Assembly (NCBI GenBank): GCA_026389415.1
Contig: JAPLHX010000243.1
Coordinates: 1 to 14,480, forward strand
Source: Coprothermobacterota bacterium
GTDB taxonomy: Bacteria > Caldisericota > JANLFM01
Direction of reading: 5' to 3'
Length of the DNA: 14,480 bases
This document shows positions 1 to 6,659 of this stretch, piece by piece (the first letter of the stretch is position 1; each line of letters opens with the position of its first letter). The position numbers were made by a program, and so were the translations under genes. Below the pieces are notes generated by a model. It was not told the DNA's origin. It searched no databases and saw nothing but the letters and a program-made list of their open reading frames with translations.

Positions 1-31
1 AATTGCGCGATTGGATTGTCCGTCGCCGGAC

Positions 32-802
32 TCAGAACAATCCGTTGATCTCACGGTAAGCAAAAAAGATCGACACCAGGAAGAGGAGGATGGCGAAGGC
101 ACGAATTAGCTTTTGATCCCGGGTGCGAAGCGCTAGCTTGGCTCCCAGTGTAGCCCCGGGAAATGTCAGGATTGACAATGCTAGAGCCAGCCACCAATCA
201 ATGTGCCCCAACATCCCATGCACGATTGTGCCGGGAATGGCGATCACGGAAATCACCAACAGCGAGGTTCCGAGGCAAATTTTTACCGGCATCTGCAGAA
301 TCAAAAGGTAAGCGGGTACCATCAGGATACCACCACCGATCCCCAGGAAACCGGAAAGCAACCCCGCTGCCAAACCGATCAAGCTGATCTGCCACCAGTG
401 TACGTGGAGTGCTCTTGCTGTTTTCGTCTGTACAGTCTGCTTCCAGAACATGTTGAGAGCGACCAACAGCAGGAAACCGGCTGTGAAAATCATCATCACG
501 GTTCCGGAAAAGAAGCGAGTAGCATAGGAACCAATCAAGCTGCCGGCTATGCCAAACAAAGCGCTGAAACCAAATATGCGGAAGTCGACCAACCCCTGTT
601 TCCAGTAGCGGTAAGCGCCGGACAAGGCAGTAGGGATCGTCGCCGGCAAGGTCGTACCTAAAGCAATGGTCGCCGGCGAATTCAGGATCAAGCGCAACGC
701 TGGTGTTGTCAAGATCGCACCGCCGACCCCAAGAGCACCGCTTAAGATACTGGTGAGAAACCCCACCAGAACCGCTCCACCGTAGTAGAGATAGGGGTTC
801 AT
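32..802 (-). CDS. TauE/SafE (TSUP) family membrane permease
   Basis: This is a 256-aa polytopic membrane protein of the TauE/SafE family, whose members are thought to export or import sulfur-containing or organic anions across the cytoplasmic membrane. The sequence shows the family's internal duplication: SGALGVGGAILTTPAL near residues 21-36 and SGFLGIGGGILMVPAY near the middle, each inside a hydrophobic half of about four helices. An in-frame start 14 codons upstream exists. The ATG at 802 is preferred because it overlaps the TGA of the upstream HAD gene in a 4-base ATGA junction and begins directly before the first membrane segment. It is the last gene of a three-gene run with the HAD hydrolase and the 133-aa protein. 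The substrate cannot be told from sequence. Confidence 0.88.
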   Translation of the reverse strand: MNPYLYYGGAVLVGFLTSILSGALGVGGAILTTPALRLILNSPATIALGTTLPATIPTALSGAYRYWKQGLVDFRIFGFSALFGIAGSLIGSYATRFFSGTVMMIFTAGFLLLVALNMFWKQTVQTKTARALHVHWWQISLIGLAAGLLSGFLGIGGGILMVPAYLLILQMPVKICLGTSLLVISVIAIPGTIVHGMLGHIDWWLALALSILTFPGATLGAKLALRTRDQKLIRAFAILLFLVSIFFAYREINGLF

Positions 803-1491
803 TCGTTCAGAATGGAGCGCACGCCTTCCAATGGGCCAGCCCAATCCACCCGTTTGCTATCCGCCGCAGTCAGTACACCATCAGTGACATAGTACGTAAA
901 AATGCCGCAATCTTTGGCGGCCATGTCATCCGAGAGACTGTTGCCTACCATCAGGGTCTCATCCGGCGGACAACGAATCTGCTCAAGGATTTCCAGCCAG
1001 TACTCGGCGTAGGGCTTGGTAGCGTGCATATTCTCATAGCTCGTGATCAAGGCGAAGGGATACTGATCTACACCGCCCCAGCGCAATCGTTCCAAGATCG
1101 CTTCCCGGGGAAACAACGGATTCGTGGCAACCGCAACGGTATATCCCTTGGCGAAGAGCGCATCCAGCAAATCGGTTGCACCCTTTACCGGCGTAGTAAG
1201 GGGGGCAAGGCGCGGGAAAATATCCCGGTAAAACCGTTGGGTAAGCGGAAAAATTTCATCGTATTTCAACTCGGTTCTCGCCAGGAATACTTGCCAGAAA
1301 ACGTCTTTGTTGAGTCTGCCGGGATGGGGTTGCATCATGGCACCGGTCGCTTCCATCAGCGCGGAGCCAAACTTTGCCGGTGGATAGTAGGGAGCGAACT
1401 CACGCGCCAACAGATTAAAATACTGGGGCATGAAGACATCAATCTCGTTCCCCAACAGGGTACCGTCGAGGTCGAAGAGAACCGCGTTCAC
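799..1491 (-). CDS. HAD-superfamily hydrolase
   Basis: A 230-aa cytoplasmic haloacid dehalogenase-type hydrolase, probably a phosphatase acting on a small phosphorylated metabolite. All four HAD motifs are visible: motif I FDLDGTLL with nucleophile D7 and acid/base D9, motif II Thr at about 123 (VAVATNP), motif III Lys at about 159 (HATKPYAEYW), and motif IV GNSLSDDMAAKDCG with Asp 188/189. A helical cap of about 90 residues sits between motifs I and II. The start is taken as GTG at 1491: it lies six residues before motif I, overlaps the upstream TGA as GTGA, and has AAAAAGGAA a few bases in front. An in-frame ATG at 1536 would add 15 unlike residues. The gene is coupled on both sides by 4-base overlaps. 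Substrate unknown. Confidence 0.88.
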   Translation of the reverse strand: MNAVLFDLDGTLLGNEIDVFMPQYFNLLAREFAPYYPPAKFGSALMEATGAMMQPHPGRLNKDVFWQVFLARTELKYDEIFPLTQRFYRDIFPRLAPLTTPVKGATDLLDALFAKGYTVAVATNPLFPREAILERLRWGGVDQYPFALITSYENMHATKPYAEYWLEILEQIRCPPDETLMVGNSLSDDMAAKDCGIFTYYVTDGVLTAADSKRVDWAGPLEGVRSILNE

Positions 1492-1889
1492 GGTTCCTTT
1501 TTCTCTTTTTCCGGCGGGGTCTTCAAGTTGAACCAATCCGGCTTTGGAAGGAAGCCGGGCTTCACAATGATGGAGTCTGGAGAAGAGGAGACGTCTTCTT
1601 TAGGGGACGATTCATCGTCTTCGCTTTTTATCGGTGGCAATCCGGCTCGGTCACGCATCTCCTGCGGCATCATCGCGGTGATTTTCTGGTAGAGATCCAT
1701 TACTTCCTGCTGCGTCAACTGCCGGTCACTCTCTCGGTCGATCATCCCCAATTCCTTGGCAGCCTTAACTAACAGAAATTGCCAGAAATCGCCATAGATT
1801 GCCGATTTATTTTGGAATTCCGCATAAAGATCATTGAATTCCCCAAAAAAATGGGAAAAATACTCTTTGAATTCATCCTGGTTGAACAT
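1488..1889 (-). CDS. Conserved-looking hypothetical protein, 133 aa
   Basis: I do not recognise this family. The first 80 residues are hydrophilic, probably helical and rich in aromatic and acidic residues (MFNQDEFKEYFSHFFGEF at the start). A segment with Asp/Glu/Ser-rich low complexity follows (around residues 88-107), and the tail is charged and ends in Lys/Glu/Pro. No signal peptide or membrane helix is seen. It has no clear Shine-Dalgarno site. It is the first gene of the run that continues into the HAD hydrolase through a GTGA overlap, and 47 bases separate it from tspO upstream. The tight coupling suggests a shared role or shared dosage with the HAD enzyme, but nothing in the protein says what that role is. 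Confidence 0.75.
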   Translation of the reverse strand: MFNQDEFKEYFSHFFGEFNDLYAEFQNKSAIYGDFWQFLLVKAAKELGMIDRESDRQLTQQEVMDLYQKITAMMPQEMRDRAGLPPIKSEDDESSPKEDVSSSPDSIIVKPGFLPKPDWFNLKTPPEKEKKEP

Positions 1890-1936
1890 GGCACGATTCC
1901 GTTTCTTACTCTATCACGAATCCCACGATCAGCGAT

Positions 1937-2455
1937 TCAGGCGCTGGGATTGAGCACGTAGAGCCAGTAGCAGAGAAACCCAAGGTATGTCACCCAGAGC
2001 CACATCGGAATCAGCAGCCAGCTAGCCCACCGATTCAATCGGTAAAAAACTAGATAGGCGGCACCAATGGCCACCCAGAGTAGAACAATGACGATGAACC
2101 CGGCCAACGGTGAGCGAAGAGGGAAAAAAAGTACGTTCCAAAGGAAGGATAACAGGAGCAAGGCGCCAAGCAAAAGGAACGCGGTGTTCGCTTTCCGCAT
2201 TCCCGGATCATCCCTCCGCGTCAAATACACGGAACAACCCAACAGCAGATAGAGAACGATCCAGGCAATTCCAAACAACCAGGTCGGAGGGGCAAAGGAT
2301 GGTTTCACCAAAGTGGGGTACCAGGCATTCAGGTTCGCATTGGAGAAAAAGATCGCCCCAAAACCGACGATCAGGCAAAGTCCGATGCTGGAACCCAGCA
2401 TTACGATGTCCATCCCTCGTTTGGGATTTTCTGTTTGTGACTTCTTTTTGTCCAT
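1937..2455 (-). CDS. tspO: TspO/MBR family tryptophan-rich sensory protein
   Basis: A 172-aa membrane protein of the TspO (peripheral benzodiazepine receptor-like) family, whose members bind porphyrins and related ligands and have been linked to light and oxidative stress. The diagnostic stretch is present: NAWYPTLVKPSFAPP then WLFGIAWIVLYLLLGCSVY. Five hydrophobic segments follow in order and Trp is abundant, especially in the last third (NRWASWLLIPMWLWVTY). The hydrophilic N-terminus (about 17 residues, Lys-rich) makes it slightly longer than the usual 155-160 aa. The start at 2455 is supported by GAGAGGAAAACG just upstream; an internal ATG 14 codons later is the alternative. It lies 21 bases behind the broken photolyase gene on the same strand, so the two were probably once co-transcribed. 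Confidence 0.92.
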   Translation of the reverse strand: MDKKKSQTENPKRGMDIVMLGSSIGLCLIVGFGAIFFSNANLNAWYPTLVKPSFAPPTWLFGIAWIVLYLLLGCSVYLTRRDDPGMRKANTAFLLLGALLLLSFLWNVLFFPLRSPLAGFIVIVLLWVAIGAAYLVFYRLNRWASWLLIPMWLWVTYLGFLCYWLYVLNPSA

Positions 2456-2476
2456 CGTTTTCCTCTCGTGGCGTTG

Positions 2477-3119
2477 CTATCCGCTAGTTTGGCAGATTGA
2501 TCGGACACGGGCAATATAGGCGGGTAAATTGAACTTTCGACCAGCACCGGCCATGCTCATCCACCGGATGGGGCCGAATACGGGTCTTTGGTTCCACGGG
2601 CGATCGTGCAGGCCACCAAGACTCCAAGCAATACCAGTGTATCCATTGGGATCGCGGCCATCCAGCAGGTAGCGATCATTGAAGCGGATGGCAATGCGGT
2701 GAGCTTCCTCCGGTTCCACCGTTCATTCCAGCAGCTTTTTTGCCCAATACATACGCAGATAGCCCGGCATTGTTCCCCGGCAAACCATTTCCGTTTGAGC
2801 CGCATTTCACAGGGGATCGCCGGTGAGGCCAAGGTGGGGGCGCCTTCCAGCAAGAAAAACAGGATTCCCACTTCCCGTAAGCGGGCTGCTTTCTGAGCCA
2901 GACCGCGAAGCAGAAAGCTGTATTGCCGAATCGTCGCCTCACCAAAAACAGGTAACAGCCAGAACACCGCCGCCAAGGGAACCCTTTGTCCCAGGGCATA
3001 TTCCTGCGCAAAATGAAGAGCCCAATTGTCTGCAGGCGTTGATCCCGGCTCATCCAATATAGCACTGCTCCCGATTGAGGCGTTCCCTCATTCAGTGATC
3101 GCGCCAGCGTTTCATTCAT
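2477..3119 (-). pseudogene. Class II DNA photolyase, broken (frameshift, deletion, stop)
   Basis: Pieces of a class II (Phr2-type) cyclobutane pyrimidine dimer photolyase can be read in three frames, in the right order. The ATG at 3119 has TGAGGGATGC in front. Residues 1-30 end with GAVLYWMSRDQRLQ; at about 3032 one base seems lost and the protein continues in a second frame as DNWALHFAQEYALGQRVPLA to about 2814. A third frame from about 2806 gives NAAQTEMV and GYLRMYWAKKLLE, then a TGA at 2725-2723 where the family has Trp. The conserved C-terminus follows, with FNDRYLLDGRDPNGYTGIAW and DRPWNQRPVFGPIRWM. The family is about 450-470 aa; about 220 codons remain, so roughly 240 residues of the middle, including much of the FAD-binding core, are gone. 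It cannot make an active enzyme. The identification rests on remembered family motifs. Confidence 0.85.
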
Positions 3120-3147
3120 GGCATCCCTCAAAGAAGAGACCCGTGAA

Positions 3148-3176
3148 TTTACAACAGCCCGTTCCCGTCTGATAAT
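3148..3176 (+). promoter_or_regulatory. Sigma-70-type promoter for the glmS leader
   Basis: TTTACA (3148-3153) and GATAAT (3171-3176) each differ from consensus by one base and are separated by exactly 17 bases. Transcription would start near 3183, about 50 bases before the ribozyme cleavage site. A perfect 6-bp hairpin, GGGTGC-AAAG-GCACCC (3182-3197), would lie at the very 5' end of the transcript. The promoter faces away from the photolyase remnant, whose start codon is only about 30 bases away. Confidence 0.72.
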
Positions 3177-3234
3177 AGAGAGGGTGCAAAGGCACCCAGG
3201 CAGTTGCCCAGGAAAGGGGGTAAATTTTCAACCT

Positions 3235-3372
3235 AGCGCCGGCGCTGGCAGGACCAGCGGACGAGGAAGAGGTGTATCGATGGCTTCGGCGGGTCACCTC
3301 TAGGGATCTCTCTCCATCCCTGAAGGCAAGGGGACAAAACATCCGAACAATCGGAAGGACAAAGCCCCGTCC
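3235..3372 (+). ncRNA. glmS ribozyme: glmS ribozyme (glucosamine-6-phosphate-sensing self-cleaving riboswitch)
   Basis: The glmS leader contains the hallmarks of the glmS ribozyme, which uses glucosamine-6-phosphate as cofactor to cleave its own mRNA and so shuts down glmS expression. The segment opens with AGCGCC; by the known mechanism cleavage would fall between A3235 and G3236. P1 is a perfect hairpin, CGCTGG (3243-3248) with CCAGCG (3254-3259). It is followed by the core GACGAGG (3260-3266). P2 pairs GAGGTG (3269-3274) with CACCTC (3295-3300) and encloses the conserved TATCGA and TTCGGCGG elements. P3 is AGGGAT (3302-3307) with ATCCCT (3316-3321). A 3' hairpin TCCGA-ACAA-TCGGA (3342-3355) and GGACAAAGCCCC close the domain. 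The 3' border is approximate. The RNA ends about 40 bases before the glmS GTG. Confidence 0.93.
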
Positions 3373-3414
3373 AGGAGATTGTAGACAACTACCCAAAACA
3401 AGGAGAATCCTATC

Positions 3415-5238
3415 GTGTGTGGCATTGTAGGTTATGTCGGGTTTCGCCCCGTCCTGCCGGTGATATTGGACGGACTGAAAAAATTGGAGTATCGCGGCTA
3501 TGACTCGGCCGGGATCGTTCTGTTCGGCCAAGATCTCAGCATTGTCAAGAAACAGGGGAAAATCGCCCGCTTGGAGCAGGAGTTGGCTGGTATGCAGTTG
3601 GAAGGACAAATGGGTATCGGCCATACTCGATGGGCCACCCATGGTGTCCCCAGTGATGAAAACGCACACCCTCATTTGGACTGTAGCGGCCGGTTAGCCC
3701 TGGTGCATAATGGTATCATCGAGAACTACCTGGAATTGAAGACGGACCTTTTGGAAAGTGGTCACCATTTCCGCTCCGAAACGGATACGGAAGTGATCGT
3801 ACACTTGGTGGAGGAGAAGCTTAAAACTCGTCCCTCTCTGCTGGAAGCGGTGCTGGCCGCCGCAGCCGACTTGCACGGCTCGTTTGCACTCGCCATCGCC
3901 AGCCAACAATACCCCGGAAGGATCGTGGCCGTCCGACGGGAAAGTCCGTTGGTGCTTGGTTTGGGGCAGGGTGAGAATTTTCTGGCATCCGACATCCCGG
4001 CACTACTTCCCTATACCAAGGATATCGTCATCCTTTCCAACAACCAAGTCGCGGAGTTGACGCGGGAGGCAGTGCGCGTCTTTTCCATGGATGGCCAGGA
4101 ATTGCAGCCGGAACCCGTGCGGATCGACTGGGATGCCCGCTTGGCCGAAAAGGGTGGTTTCGAGCATTTCATGCTAAAGGAGATCCACGAACAGCCACAG
4201 GTGATTAAGGACACGTTGGTCGGACACATCGACCTGGTCAACCAGCAGATCCTGCTACCAGAATTACCAGACGAAATCCTATCCAAGATCCGTCAGATTA
4301 GCATCACCGCCTGCGGTACCGCATTTCATGCTGGGATCTGCGGAAAAACGTGGATCGAGGAATGGGCTGGAGTGCCGGTGGAGGTGGAGATTGCCTCCGA
4401 ATTCCGTTATCGCCAGCGCCCGTTCCTGCCGGATTCCCTGGCCGTGGTGATCAGCCAGTCCGGCGAAACGGCCGACACGTTGGCCGCTCTGCGACGTTTC
4501 AAGGAAATGGGCATGCCGGTGTTCGCCATCACCAACACTTTCGGTTCCTCGGTAACGCGAGAGTCGGACTGGGTGCTCACCACCAAGGCCGGTCCTGAAA
4601 TCGCCGTCGCTTCCACAAAGGCCTACTCCACCCAGATTCTTTCACTGCTATTGCTGGCCTTGCGCTTGGCCCAAATCAAGGGAAGCCAACCACCGGAACG
4701 CTTGCAGGAGATCACCCGCGAGCTGCAGCGTCTGCCGCTGTTATGTGACCAGGTCTTGCAACTGGAAAGTCGCGTACAGGAATATGCGTATCGTCTGAGG
4801 ACCTTAGACGATTATTTTATCCTTGGTCGAGGCTTGGATTATGCTACCTCCCTGGAAGGAGCTCTCAAACTCAAGGAAATCTCCTATGTGCACTGTGAAG
4901 CCTATGCCGCCGGTGAGCTGAAACATGGACCCTTGGCTTTAATCACGGCCGGCAAACAGGTTTGCTTGCTGGCCACCCAGAACGAGTTGCTGGCTAAGGT
5001 CGCTTCCAATTTAAAAGAAGTCAAAGCTCGCGGAGCGGAGGTGCTGGTCCTGGCCGGAACGAATGGTTCTGTCGGCTTAGAGGGCGATGAAATCTGGCAA
5101 TTACCCGCGACGTTCGATCTATTTAGCCCTTTGTTGGCTATCATCCCCTTGCAACTTTTCGCGTATTATATGGCTAAGGAAAAAGGCTGTGATATCGATC
5201 AACCACGCAATTTGGCCAAGTCGGTCACGGTCGAATAG
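3415..5238 (+). CDS. glmS: Glutamine--fructose-6-phosphate aminotransferase (isomerizing)
   Basis: A 607-aa cytoplasmic enzyme that makes glucosamine-6-phosphate from fructose-6-phosphate and glutamine, the first committed step to UDP-GlcNAc for peptidoglycan. The N-terminal glutaminase domain has the catalytic Cys2 directly after the start (MCGIVGYVG), then GHTRWATHG (69-77), HNGIIENY (98-105) and SETDTEVIVH (121-130). Two SIS sugar-isomerase domains follow, with TACGTAFHAG (298-307), SQSGETADTLAAL (348-360) and EIAVASTKAYSTQ (395-407). The C-terminus DQPRNLAKSVTVE is typical. The length is normal and no key residue is missing. The start is GTG at 3415, forced by the required Cys2 and preceded by AAGGAGAATCC. 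It is controlled by the ribozyme and promoter upstream and is followed after 11 bases by a small Lrp/AsnC-type gene. Confidence 0.97.
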   Translation: MCGIVGYVGFRPVLPVILDGLKKLEYRGYDSAGIVLFGQDLSIVKKQGKIARLEQELAGMQLEGQMGIGHTRWATHGVPSDENAHPHLDCSGRLALVHNGIIENYLELKTDLLESGHHFRSETDTEVIVHLVEEKLKTRPSLLEAVLAAAADLHGSFALAIASQQYPGRIVAVRRESPLVLGLGQGENFLASDIPALLPYTKDIVILSNNQVAELTREAVRVFSMDGQELQPEPVRIDWDARLAEKGGFEHFMLKEIHEQPQVIKDTLVGHIDLVNQQILLPELPDEILSKIRQISITACGTAFHAGICGKTWIEEWAGVPVEVEIASEFRYRQRPFLPDSLAVVISQSGETADTLAALRRFKEMGMPVFAITNTFGSSVTRESDWVLTTKAGPEIAVASTKAYSTQILSLLLLALRLAQIKGSQPPERLQEITRELQRLPLLCDQVLQLESRVQEYAYRLRTLDDYFILGRGLDYATSLEGALKLKEISYVHCEAYAAGELKHGPLALITAGKQVCLLATQNELLAKVASNLKEVKARGAEVLVLAGTNGSVGLEGDEIWQLPATFDLFSPLLAIIPLQLFAYYMAKEKGCDIDQPRNLAKSVTVE

Positions 5239-5249
5239 AGGAGGTCGCA

Positions 5250-5480
5250 ATGAAAGCGTACGTGCTGATCAAAACGGAATTGGGCGGAGCCGGAGAGGTT
5301 GTAAAAGAGCTGGGCGATATCGGTGGGGTCAAAGAAGCGCACAGCATCACCGGTCCCTATGATGTCATTGCTGTGATCGAAGCACCCAATCCGGGAGAGA
5401 TTGCCACGCTGGTGATGTCTCGTCTGCAGAAACTCGGCAAGGTGAAGGACACCATGACTTGCTTCGCCTTGGGCAGTTGA
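5250..5480 (+). CDS. Stand-alone Lrp/AsnC ligand-binding (RAM) domain protein
   Basis: A 76-aa protein that corresponds to the effector-binding (RAM) domain of Lrp/AsnC regulators without the DNA-binding helix-turn-helix. The pattern is that of the family: a first strand (AYVLIKTELGG), a helix, then VKEAHSITGPYDVIAVIEAP, a second helix and a last strand ending in TMTCFALGS. Such domains form dimers or larger rings and bind amino acids or other small ligands; what single-domain versions do is mostly unknown. GAGGAGGTCGCA precedes the ATG, and the gap to glmS is 11 bases, so it is almost certainly co-transcribed with glmS and lies under ribozyme control. It ends 4 bases before the end of the convergent membrane-protein gene. 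Confidence 0.9.
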   Translation: MKAYVLIKTELGGAGEVVKELGDIGGVKEAHSITGPYDVIAVIEAPNPGEIATLVMSRLQKLGKVKDTMTCFALGS

Positions 5481-5484
5481 CAGG

Positions 5485-6153
5485 TTAACGGATAACCCAA
5501 AGAAACAGCGCGACCACCCCTGGAACCAGTAAGTTGTCCAGCATGCGGGGACTGACTGCCTCTACCAAGGCTCCCAGTGCACCTGTAGCAAATGCTACCC
5601 AAATTGGTAGTGGAGTGTTTGTTGCAAGATAGCCTAGGAATACCCCCAGGGCACAAAAAAACCAACAGGCTAGGCTTCCCGTCAAAGTGCGAATCCCTGT
5701 CCATGGAAATTGGAATCGGATTCGACCCCAGTAGCGTCCCACAGCATCGGCCATTCCGTCTCCCAATGCCAAGGCGAATATTGCTGCTGTACCGATCGCT
5801 TTATCCTGCCAGAACAGCGCGGACAGGAGGGTGAGGCTAGCGGGAAACAGCACGGCGCCGTGGCTGCCGCCCTCCTTCCAAGCAAATGCAGCGGCTAGCC
5901 AGCGCATCAAAACCCATCGTTGCCGAGCCCAGTCAGCAATGAATAACCCTGCCGTGGCGGTGATCGGTAACACCACTGCCCAGCCATAGCTGGGCGCCTG
6001 CAACCACAGCCAGCCCCATAGTCCGGCAGCGATGTGCAGGCCATTGCGCGTCACCAGGGGGGACAAATGGAGCCAATGTCGGCCAACCAGGCTTAGCAAC
6101 CAGACGCCGACCGCCAGTCCTGCGGAAAGGAAGAAAAAAGCGGCTCCGCTCAT
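5485..6153 (-). CDS. CTP-dependent lipid/isoprenol kinase-type membrane protein
   Basis: A 222-aa, very hydrophobic protein with about six or seven membrane helices, resembling the dolichol kinase / phytol kinase / diacylglycerol kinase (CTP) and CDP-diglyceride synthetase group. Supporting motifs are a basic/His segment TRNGLHIAAGL (35-45), the metal/nucleotide motif ALGDGMADAVGRYWG (129-143) and a following IRTLTGSLACW (154-164), which sits where the family has K-T-x-E-G-S. The likely reaction is phosphorylation of a membrane polyprenol or related lipid, but the substrate is an inference. No Shine-Dalgarno site precedes the only available start (ATG 6153). The gene is divergent from the HIT gene with 17 bases between starts, and it ends tail to tail with the Lrp-domain gene. 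Confidence 0.78.
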   Translation of the reverse strand: MSGAAFFFLSAGLAVGVWLLSLVGRHWLHLSPLVTRNGLHIAAGLWGWLWLQAPSYGWAVVLPITATAGLFIADWARQRWVLMRWLAAAFAWKEGGSHGAVLFPASLTLLSALFWQDKAIGTAAIFALALGDGMADAVGRYWGRIRFQFPWTGIRTLTGSLACWFFCALGVFLGYLATNTPLPIWVAFATGALGALVEAVSPRMLDNLLVPGVVALFLWVIR

Positions 6154-6170
6154 CGGAGGAACCCGGTATA

Positions 6171-6659
6171 ATGAGCGTCATGGAAAGAATGTGGGCTCCC
6201 TGGCGGATGGAATATCTCATGCAAGATAGGGGCGGAGGATGTTTTCTCTGTCAAAACGCTGCGGAACAACGCGACCGGGAAAACGGAATCCTGTTCCGCG
6301 GTTCGTTCACCTTCGTGGTCCTGAATGCATTTCCCTACAATAGCGGCCATCTACTAGTGGCTCCCTACCGTCATCTACGAGATCCCCGCGCGCTTTCGGA
6401 AGAGGAGCAGGCAGATTTGTGGCGGGTTACTGCGCGATGCCTGCAGGGCCTAGAGGACAGCATGGGACCGCAAGGGTTCAACTTGGGAATCAATCTCGGG
6501 CAGGCAGCAGGTGCCGGATTGGAATCTCATTTGCATCTGCATATTATCCCTCGCTGGAATGGTGATACCAATTTCCTACCAGTACTAGGCGAGATAAAGG
6601 TGATTTCCGAGCACTTATTGACCACTTTTGATAAGCTACTCCCCTTTTTTGGCCAGTAA
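6171..6659 (+). CDS. HIT-family hydrolase (Ap4A phosphorylase-like)
   Basis: A 162-aa cytoplasmic histidine-triad protein of the group related to Ap4A phosphorylases and HIT nucleotide hydrolases. The triad is intact at HLHLHIIPRW (His 120, 122, 124). The N-terminal MERMWAPWRMEYL and the CFLC pair (Cys 24, 27) are typical of this subgroup, as is GDTNFLPVLGE after the triad. Members cleave or phosphorolyse dinucleoside polyphosphates or AMP conjugates; the natural substrate here is unknown. Two starts are possible. ATG 6171 has GGAGGA ten bases upstream and is chosen here. ATG 6180 would give MERMWAPW directly and has a TATAAT seven bases upstream, which would make the mRNA leaderless. The 3' end overlaps the convergent 250-aa gene by 24 bases. 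Confidence 0.92.
   Translation: MSVMERMWAPWRMEYLMQDRGGGCFLCQNAAEQRDRENGILFRGSFTFVVLNAFPYNSGHLLVAPYRHLRDPRALSEEEQADLWRVTARCLQGLEDSMGPQGFNLGINLGQAAGAGLESHLHLHIIPRWNGDTNFLPVLGEIKVISEHLLTTFDKLLPFFGQ

Noticed and set aside
13..43. Inverted repeat GGATTGT/ACAATCC around the TauE stop as a terminator
   Set aside because: The stem is 7 bp with a 17-base loop and no T tract follows on the minus strand.
203..661. 152-codon plus-strand frame
   Set aside because: Antisense shadow of the TauE/SafE gene, rich in Gln/His/Cys with no recognisable features.
1024..1692. 222-codon plus-strand frame
   Set aside because: It is antisense to the HAD gene and the 133-aa gene, whose motifs and overlaps are convincing; its translation has no domain.
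2723..2725. TGA read as Trp (recoded genetic code)
   Set aside because: The photolyase also has a frameshift and a large deletion, TGA serves as a normal stop in neighbouring genes, and the other broken gene has TAG at its Trp.
5483..5495. GGTTA/TAACC hairpin between the convergent Lrp-domain and lipid kinase genes as a terminator
   Set aside because: Only five pairs, mostly A-T, and without a T tract on either strand.
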